Assembly: GCA_035527455.1 (NCBI GenBank)
Contig: DATLAN010000381.1
Location: 1-11,423 of the forward strand
DNA length: 11,423 bases
Origin: DATLAN01 sp035527455
GTDB lineage: Bacteria; Planctomycetota; Planctomycetia; Pirellulales; Thermoguttaceae
Direction: 5' to 3'
Of the stretch, positions 7,601-11,423 are shown in pieces. A model generated the notes under the pieces. That model did not search any database, was not told where the DNA came from, and saw nothing but the letters and a program-made list of their open reading frames with translations. Each line of letters opens with the position of its first letter. Within the stretch, counting starts at the first letter, position 1. The translations under genes were made by a program, and so were the position numbers.

Positions 7601-7834
7601 GTTCGTCGGATCGGCGTCCAGGCCGTGGACCAGGAGTCGCTCGTCCGCACGCAGCGCGGCGGTCAACCGCCCGTCGCCGCAGCCGACGTGCAACACCAGG
7701 CCGCCCGAACAACCCGTTTCGTCGAGGATGGCCCCGGCGGTCTCCTCGGGCGACGCACCGAACGTCAGGGACACCCCTCCGGCCGACGCCAGCGCAAACC
7801 ACCAAAACACCGCGACGAAACGCTTGACAATCAT
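4697..7834 (-). CDS. Secreted methyltransferase-like / PQQ-type beta-propeller fusion protein
   Basis: This 1045-aa protein starts at ATG 7832-7834, with AAGGAG 8 nt upstream. Residues 1-26 form a signal peptide (MIVKRFVAVFWWFALASAGG...). Residues about 30-145 look like a class I SAM-dependent methyltransferase core: motif I HVGCGDG (49-55), the acidic strand end GLDAD (71-75), and RVLVPGG (130-136). A linker DEWTHWLHGPDGNAVARD (158-175) leads into a first propeller (about 180-600) and a second (about 640-1045). Both are built of PQQ-like blades such as ALDARDGKRLWAF. The first ends in a His/Cys-rich zone (GHHHRCYR about 525-532, PPHPCDCY about 582-589). I recognise this as a planctomycete family, often annotated as PQQ-binding-like beta-propeller protein; its biochemical function is not known to me. 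A PQQ cofactor or an active methyltransferase should not be assumed, since SAM would have to be outside the cytoplasm. A repeat-derived linker lies at about 604-640. Confidence 0.85.
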   Translation of the reverse strand: MIVKRFVAVFWWFALASAGGVSLTFGASPEETAGAILDETGCSGGLVLHVGCGDGRLTAALRADERLLVHGLDADPTNVERAREHIRSRGLYGPVWVERWTSDRLPYAENMINLLVVDQGSAVPPTEMMRVLVPGGVACIEDGGHRTKVVKPWPKEIDEWTHWLHGPDGNAVARDEVVGPPRRLQWVAKPLWSRHHETVPSVSAMVSARGRLFYIVDEAPPSISGDAPDKWSLVARDAFNGVQLWRIPISDWGGKAWSSFWKGRFNQPNQVPKRLVAVGDRVYVTLGFNAPLTALDAASGKILRTYEGTRFTDEILCQDGTLILSVNESAQQAGTIEENPPVKKSVVAIRAETGEVLWKTGRYTGVSTKTGPVERVTHLLLTACGGRVFLVDEETIVAMDLESGTELWRSPRPEVRRYTSRYEHCMSEMSTLVATEDRVFFCQLEPIQQRIGWRVIKARLQAYSAKTGEILWDYPCGNWGHFCVPDVFLAQGLVWVHHNELTTMVGLDPATGEEKRRLSTEVAFDNGHHHRCYRNKATDRFMITSYRGLEFLDWEATDTLLNHWVRGTCRFGIVPCNGLIYAPPHPCDCYITSKLNGLLALAPQGDEGREVRGEETRRSRLQRGPAYSEIINLKSEIINPSDWSTYRHDPQRSGTTPLSLSADVKPAWQADLDGKPTACVAVGDTVFVASGTSHQVVALDARDGKRLWAFTAGGRVDTPPTISGGCAYFGCTDGYVYCLRASDGALAWRFHGAPTDRLVGAYGGVESAWPVHGSVLVDDGVVYFTAGRSSLLDGGIVACSLDARTGRLLSHQRLTTSYTMKVDMGRNQRDNTGLLSDLLVSHSGSIYMRQQKLFPAAEQAAPGGPLRCTAGLLDDAWFSRTRWHLDDRPYGEYLVFDAASIYAVRARDAMNGTGGFFTPAAEGYQLLAIEVQRPSGGEAQPPTEPAEKKRAPKPRWSMQIPVRVTSMVLADDTLFAAGHPDVLDPVEPWAAYEGKRGGVLLIISAADGRVLGEHKLDAPPVLDGLAAARGRLLISTTDGKILCYR
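5914..6022. repeat. Low-complexity repeat stretch inserted in frame in the propeller gene
   Basis: Four tandem heptamers related to GATTTCA (5924-5951) stand beside an imperfect CTCGCCCCT-type repeat (about 5992-6022). The heptamer part is AT-rich compared with the GC-rich gene around it. In the protein it gives the linker EGREVRGEE...SEIINLKSEIIN (residues about 604-640) between the two propellers, which breaks no blade motif and keeps the frame. Such sequence is typical of intergenic repeats, so it looks like a tolerated insertion. Confidence 0.65.
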
Positions 7835-8054
7835 CGGACATGCTCCTTGGCGATCATTCTTCCTTCCCGGTCAGGCGCCGCATCAGCCACGGTCTCTCTT
7901 CGTGGACTCGGACGTGCCGCAATATACCCTTTTCCGCGCCGCAATGGCACCCCGCCCCTTACTTTGGCGAAACGGGGACAACCCCGGGTGGCGTGGGTAG
8001 AATGGCCCGCCCATCGGGCGACTGGAATTCGGCAGGCCCGTCAAGTCGGACCGT

Positions 8055-8498
8055 TCATGCTTCGGGGGCGCCGAGCGTCGGCAAAGTGAAATGAAAGGTC
8101 ATGCCCAAGTCGGGGTTGCGGGTGGCCCAGATGCGGCCTTGATGGTCCTCGACGATCGTGCGGCAAATGGCCAAACCCAAACCGATGCCGTGGGCCTGCG
8201 TGGAGAAGTAGCGATCGAAGATCCGTTGCACTGCCGCCTCGGGAATGCCGGCGCCGGTATCCGTGACGCTCACTTCCAGGAAGCCGCCTTCCGAGCTTCG
8301 GGTTCGGATTCCCAGCCGGCGGTTTTCCTGCCTTGCTGCAGCCATCGCTTGGACAGCGTTGTGGATCAGGTTGACCAGGACCTGTTCGATGCGAGCGCGG
8401 TCGGCACGAGCGCGGGCCGGCCGACTCGCATCTTGCGGCCGACCAGAGTAGAATGGCGGAACCACTCGCACGTTCGACAACCCCACGCAAAGGAGCAA
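8055..8498 (-). pseudogene. Histidine kinase remnant (ATPase domain only, 5'-truncated)
   Basis: The open frame ends with TGA at 8055-8057. From about 8405 down it encodes a nearly complete HATPase_c domain: N box EQVLVNLIHNAVQA, G1 box DTGAGIP, F box RIFDRYF, and G2 box GIGLGLAICRTIV. The dimerisation/phospho-acceptor His domain and any sensor domain are missing. The 30 residues before the N box (8410-8498) look non-homologous and the only start near 8498 is TTG. That stretch is also the upstream region of the divergent GH5 gene at 8502. A functional kinase would need its HisKA region immediately upstream, where there is none. I therefore read it as a remnant cut by rearrangement; a short ATPase-only protein acting in trans is possible but less likely. 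The ATPase motifs themselves look intact, so the loss may be recent. Confidence 0.7.
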
Positions 8499-8501
8499 GG
8501 C

Positions 8502-9560
8502 ATGAACCGGCAGCGATCATCAGTTCATCGGAATGTGTGGCGTCTTTGGTCGGTCCCGTGGCAGACCTTGGCCTGCGTGGTTGCCCTGCTGGCGGCGACG
8601 GTCTGCTGTGCAACCGCCGACGCGGCTGAAGGGCCGGGCTTCGGGCGGGGCGTCAACCTGGGCAACGCGCTGGAAGCGCCGCAGGAGGGCGCTTGGGGCG
8701 TGACGCTTAAGGAAGAGTATTTCAACCTGATCAAGTCCGCCGGCTTCGACTCGGTGCGGATTCCCGTCCGCTGGTCGGCCCACGCCGAGGCGGCGGCTCC
8801 CTACCGGATCGATCCGGGCTTCTTCGCCCGCGTGGATTGGGCCGTCGATCAGGCCCTCTCGCGGCGGATCGTTCCGCTGGTGAACATGCACCATTACGAC
8901 GAGATCATGGAAAACCCGGACGAACACCGCCAGCGCTTCCTGGCCATGTGGGCGCAGATCGCCGAGCACTACAAGGACCGGCCGGCCGCCTTGTCGTTCG
9001 AGCTGCTCAACGAGCCGCACGGGAAGCTAACCGCCGAGAAGTGGAACGCACTGCTGGCCGAGACGCTCGCCGTGGTCCGCCGCACGAACCCGATGCGCAA
9101 GATCGTCGTCGGTCCGGCCGGCTGGAACAACGTCGGCCAGTTGGATAATCTCGTGCTGCCCGCCGACGACCGCAACCTCATCGTCACCTTCCACTACTAC
9201 AGCCCGTTCCAGTTCACGCACCAGGGCGCCGGTTGGGTGGGCCAGCAATCGCAGGCATGGCTGGGGACGAAGTGGACGGGCACCCAGGACGAGAAGGACG
9301 CCATCACCCGAGACCTGGACAAGGCCGTGGCGTGGGCCGCCAAGCATCGCCTGCCGGTCTACCTGGGCGAGTTCGGCGCCTACAGCAGGGCCGATATCGA
9401 GTCGCGCGCCCGATGGACCCGCTTCATCGCCGACGAAGCCGTCAATCGCAACATCGGTTTCGCCTATTGGGAATTCTGCTCGGGGTTCGGCGTCTATGAC
9501 GCCAGCAAAGGCCAGTGGGTGCAACCGCTCAAAGAGGCGCTGCTCCCGCCCGGACGGTGA
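8502..9560 (+). CDS. Secreted GH5 family glycoside hydrolase (endoglucanase-like)
   Basis: This is a 352-aa protein with an N-terminal signal peptide (hydrophobic core LACVVALLAATVCC, ending near ADA/AE at 40-43). The mature part begins GFGRGVNLGNALEAPQEGAWG (47-67), the opening of a GH5 TIM barrel. The substrate-side motif NMHHYDE (128-134), the acid/base Glu171 in LLNEPHG, HYYSP (231-235), and the nucleophile Glu290 in YLGEFG all fit clan GH-A with a retaining mechanism. A conserved Trp lies in AYWEF (321-325). There is no carbohydrate-binding or dockerin module. It should cleave internal beta-glycosidic bonds (beta-1,4-glucan or mannan are usual for the family), outside the cytoplasm. ATG 8502 has AGGAG 6 nt upstream; the open frame extends to 8091 but that extension is antisense to the kinase remnant. 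A TAGAAT at 8449-8454 is a possible -10 box, without a good -35. Confidence 0.9.
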   Translation: MNRQRSSVHRNVWRLWSVPWQTLACVVALLAATVCCATADAAEGPGFGRGVNLGNALEAPQEGAWGVTLKEEYFNLIKSAGFDSVRIPVRWSAHAEAAAPYRIDPGFFARVDWAVDQALSRRIVPLVNMHHYDEIMENPDEHRQRFLAMWAQIAEHYKDRPAALSFELLNEPHGKLTAEKWNALLAETLAVVRRTNPMRKIVVGPAGWNNVGQLDNLVLPADDRNLIVTFHYYSPFQFTHQGAGWVGQQSQAWLGTKWTGTQDEKDAITRDLDKAVAWAAKHRLPVYLGEFGAYSRADIESRARWTRFIADEAVNRNIGFAYWEFCSGFGVYDASKGQWVQPLKEALLPPGR

Positions 9561-9618
9561 GGAGACGGGTGGTCGGGAGTTCGCTGCCCGTATGATCCAT
9601 ATACCATTGCAATAGTCA

Positions 9619-9646
9619 CGTTTAGCGGGCGGGCTTGCCCGCCGTT
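9619..9646. repeat. Solo copy of the REP-like arm (see 1973-2053)
   Basis: This stretch is identical over 28 nt to the reverse complement of 2027-2054, and over 27 nt to 1973-1999, but without the partner arm. It contains the internal hairpin GGCGGGC-TT-GCCCGCC (9628-9643), followed by a second small hairpin GCGGC-TCT-GCCGC (9652-9664). The pair lies in the leader of the FAD oxidoreductase gene, just ahead of its Shine-Dalgarno, and also 59 nt past the GH5 stop codon. Confidence 0.85.
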
Positions 9647-9682
9647 TCGTTGCGGCTCTGCCGCGTTGGGAAGGAAGTAACC

Positions 9683-11149
9683 ATGAAACGCCGAGACTTT
9701 CACAAAGGGATTCTTGCACTGGGAATCGGTGCCCAGGCCGGGCTCGCTCGGGCCGGCGAACCGGCGGCTGCGGATCGCCGGGTGGACTATTACGAAGAAC
9801 CCGCCAAGAGATTGCCCGTCAGGAAATTCGACGTCGTCGTGGCGGGTGCCGGAACGGCGGGCGTCGTGGCGGCCACCGCGGCGGCTCGGCGAGGGGCGAA
9901 GACCGCTCTGATCGAGATCAAAGGCTACCCGGGCGGAACCGCCACCGAAGGCGGTACGGCCATTCACAGCTTCTACAACCTGTGGAAGGCCTTTCCCGGT
10001 GCCGAGAAACGCCAGGTCGTCCGAGGCATTCCCCAGGAGATCATCGACCGCCTGGCCAAGGTCGGCGGCACGTCGGGACACGCCGAGATGTCGATGGGCT
10101 ACGACTACGATTCGGTCTGTACGGCGATCGACACCGAGATGTACAAACTGGTGACCTTCGAGATGCTCGCCGAGGCGGGCGTGCTGGTCTGCGTCAATAC
10201 CCTCTTGGCCGCGGCGATCACCGACGGCTCCCGCATCCGCGGCGTCATCGCCGAAAGCCGCAGCGGCCGCGAGGCCTTCTACGCGAAGTCGTTCGTCGAC
10301 TGCACGGCCTACGGCGACCTGGCCGCCTACGCCGGCGCGGAGTACACCGAGCCGAACGATTACGCCGTGTGCAACAGCATCGGCGTGGCCAACGTCGACG
10401 TGGAGAAGTATCACGAATTCCTCCGCTCGCACGATGCGTTGATCGAACGGGCCGAAGGCATCCGCAGCGGGAAAGACGGGCAGATCGTGCGGCTGAACGG
10501 CCGGTCGGTGGGTCTCCCGCCGGGATTCGGCGAAGAGGCCCGGAAGATCGGCATGTCGATGACCACGACCACCGTCCACGACAACTACTTCATGTTCATC
10601 AAGCTGAATCTCAAGATGCCCGTCAGCCCCACCGACCGGGACGCCGTGGCCCGGGCGGAACTGGAACTCCGGCAGCGTCAGCTCCGGGCCGTGCAGCTTT
10701 TCCGGGAGTTCGTTCCCGGCTGCGAGAAGGCGTTCATCGCCCGAACGAGCCCGAAGTTGAACATCCGGCGCGGGCGGCTGATCGCGTGCGACTACGACGT
10801 TTCCCACGAAGACGTGATCGAGGGCCGGCATTTCGACGACGACGTGATGGCCTACGGCTTCCACGACAGCGCGCCGCGTCTGCAAATCGCCGATGGCGGA
10901 ACCTACGGAATGCCGTATCGGGCGCTGTGCGTCAACGGGATCGAGAACCTGCTGGTCTCCGGGATGATGATCACGTCGGATCATCGCGCCCACATGTCCA
11001 CGCGAAACACGGTAAGCTGCATGGGCCAAGGGCAGGCCACCGGCACGGCGGCGGCCCTTTGCGCGGCCAGGAACTGCGGCTCCCGCGAACTGCCCTATCG
11101 CGATTTGCGGGAGACCCTCGAAAAGGACGGGGTGTATTTCGAGAGCTGA
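9683..11149 (+). CDS. Tat-exported FAD-dependent oxidoreductase
   Basis: This 488-aa protein begins MKRRDFHKGILALGIG, a twin-arginine export signal (RRDFHK plus a weakly hydrophobic stretch, cut near ARA, residue 24). A Rossmann FAD-binding fold follows: VVVAGAGTAG (51-60, GxGxxG), ending in the ribose-binding Glu of TALIE (78). Next is the FAD-family motif YPGGTATEGG (82-91). Near the C-terminus, YGMPYRALCVNGIENLLVSG and the RNTVSCMGQGQATGTAAALC block form the closing FAD contact of the FAD_oxidored group. Export through Tat means it folds with FAD in the cytoplasm before secretion. The substrate is unknown; members are frequent in planctomycete carbohydrate gene sets, so oxidation of a sugar or sugar acid is a guess. 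ATG 9683 has AAGGAAG 5 nt upstream. It follows the GH5 gene by 122 bp on the same strand. Confidence 0.87.
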   Translation: MKRRDFHKGILALGIGAQAGLARAGEPAAADRRVDYYEEPAKRLPVRKFDVVVAGAGTAGVVAATAAARRGAKTALIEIKGYPGGTATEGGTAIHSFYNLWKAFPGAEKRQVVRGIPQEIIDRLAKVGGTSGHAEMSMGYDYDSVCTAIDTEMYKLVTFEMLAEAGVLVCVNTLLAAAITDGSRIRGVIAESRSGREAFYAKSFVDCTAYGDLAAYAGAEYTEPNDYAVCNSIGVANVDVEKYHEFLRSHDALIERAEGIRSGKDGQIVRLNGRSVGLPPGFGEEARKIGMSMTTTTVHDNYFMFIKLNLKMPVSPTDRDAVARAELELRQRQLRAVQLFREFVPGCEKAFIARTSPKLNIRRGRLIACDYDVSHEDVIEGRHFDDDVMAYGFHDSAPRLQIADGGTYGMPYRALCVNGIENLLVSGMMITSDHRAHMSTRNTVSCMGQGQATGTAAALCAARNCGSRELPYRDLRETLEKDGVYFES

Positions 11150-11367
11150 GCGGGGGGCATAGTAGCCATCTCGCTGCGGCGAGATACAGCCTCGTCTCGC
11201 GGAGCGAGACGGCTGACACGCATCTGCGGCGTGATCTGGATCACGGCCGCAGCCCACAGCGGCTCGGAAATGCGTGAGCGGGCCTTGTGCGTCCGCCGCC
11301 ACCGGTCGAACCGTCGCCGAAGCCGATCCAGTTGAGCGGGAAGATCCTGCGTCCTTTTGGTACCCAT
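11095..11367 (-). pseudogene. Truncated HTH-type protein, transposon-associated (fragment)
   Basis: ATG 11365-11367 has a good Shine-Dalgarno (GGAGG, 7 nt upstream). The first 42 residues, notably LDRLRRRFDRWRRT and RSRISEPLWAAAV, resemble the N-terminus of small helix-turn-helix proteins that accompany transposase genes in planctomycetes and relatives. After residue 42 (base 11242) the expected continuation of the HTH and the LDYYxLK-like end is absent. Instead the frame runs through the hairpin cluster and into the antisense of the FAD oxidoreductase, stopping at 11095-11097. The break coincides with a palindrome at 11226-11250. I therefore regard it as the 5' fragment of such a gene, cut by a deletion or by arrival of the repeats. 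The family assignment is from memory of its motif and is moderate. Confidence 0.5.
11168..11250. repeat. Cluster of three GC-rich hairpins; possible terminator of the FAD oxidoreductase gene
   Basis: Hairpin 1 is ATCTCGC/GCGAGAT (11168-11185). Hairpin 2 is CAGC plus CGTCTCGC pairing with GCGAGACG plus GCTG (11187-11215, GGA loop, two-base bulge). Hairpin 3 is GCGGC plus GTGATC pairing with GATCAC plus GCCGC (11226-11250, TG loop, one-base bulge). The first lies 18 nt after the oxidoreductase stop. No T-run follows, so they would be a barrier or 3'-end protection rather than a textbook intrinsic terminator. Hairpins 1 and 2 share a TCTCGC/GCGAGA core and look like related REP-type units. Confidence 0.65.
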
Positions 11368-11423
11368 CAGCCGTCCTCCACAGGGTTCTGCGTTGACAGC
11401 CAACGATACCACACGCCTCAGAA

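Noticed and set aside
7835..8054. Promoter of the propeller-transporter operon using TATATT (minus strand, 7921-7926)
   Set aside because: The nearest -35-like TTGCGG is only 12 bp away, and nothing convincing lies at 16-18 bp, so I did not annotate it.
1988..8089. A 2033-codon open frame on the plus strand
   Set aside because: It is in codon register antisense to three real genes that happen to share the same phase. In GC-rich genes the codons TTA, CTA and TCA are rare, so the in-register antisense frame stays open. The translation has no recognisable domain and is rich in Arg, Gly, His and Pro.
7997..8457. Ten-base direct repeat GTAGAATGGC on both sides of the kinase remnant (7997-8006 and 8448-8457)
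   Set aside because: Ten-base repeats are expected many times by chance in a window this long, so it is not evidence of a target-site duplication, though the position beside the break is noted.
8091..8501. N-terminal extension of the GH5 frame back to 8091
   Set aside because: It runs antisense through the kinase remnant, and the proper start with Shine-Dalgarno and signal peptide is at 8502.
9494..11302. A 602-codon minus-strand frame over the FAD oxidoreductase
   Set aside because: Antisense shadow of a gene with clear Tat and FAD motifs; the composition is atypical for a protein.

Overview
The window looks like chromosomal DNA of a planctomycete, probably from the Pirellulales side of the phylum. 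This is inferred from the gene mix: high GC, a sulfatase with an extra C-terminal beta-sandwich, a very large secreted propeller protein with an N-terminal methyltransferase-like domain, a Tat-exported FAD oxidoreductase, and intergenic DNA crowded with palindromic repeats. No rRNA, tRNA, CRISPR array or complete insertion sequence was seen.

Layout, left to right. Bases 1-572 (+) are the C-terminal end of a sulfatase. A 24-bp stem hairpin (588-676) separates it from a convergent UxaA/SuyB-type dehydratase or lyase large subunit (698-1858, -). The region upstream of that gene (1859-2095) holds a 12-bp palindrome, a GntR/FadR-type operator-like site, a tandem 28-bp repeat and a perfect 28-bp inverted repeat. 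Three minus-strand genes follow. A 1045-aa secreted methyltransferase/propeller fusion (4697-7834) sits 12 bp ahead of a RhaT-family sugar transporter (3587-4684), and a secreted alpha/beta hydrolase (2096-3268) follows after a 318-bp gap with its own inverted repeat. Next come a 5'-truncated histidine kinase remnant (8055-8498, -), a secreted GH5 glycoside hydrolase (8502-9560, +), a Tat-exported FAD-dependent oxidoreductase (9683-11149, +), a cluster of hairpins, and a truncated transposon-associated HTH-like ORF (11095-11367, -).

Taken together the intact genes read as a carbohydrate-scavenging neighbourhood. They would cover desulfation, ester or side-chain hydrolysis, beta-glycan cleavage, sugar-proton uptake, and dehydration of a sugar acid or lyase action on a related acid. 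The grouping is inferred from families and proximity; substrates cannot be read from the sequence.

The most unusual points are the exported methyltransferase-like domain fused to a double beta-propeller, an in-frame stretch of repeat DNA forming the linker of that protein, and the fact that most of the longer gaps carry a different palindromic element. Two gene remnants (kinase and HTH) have their homology break points beside a neighbouring gene or repeat, which points to past rearrangement.
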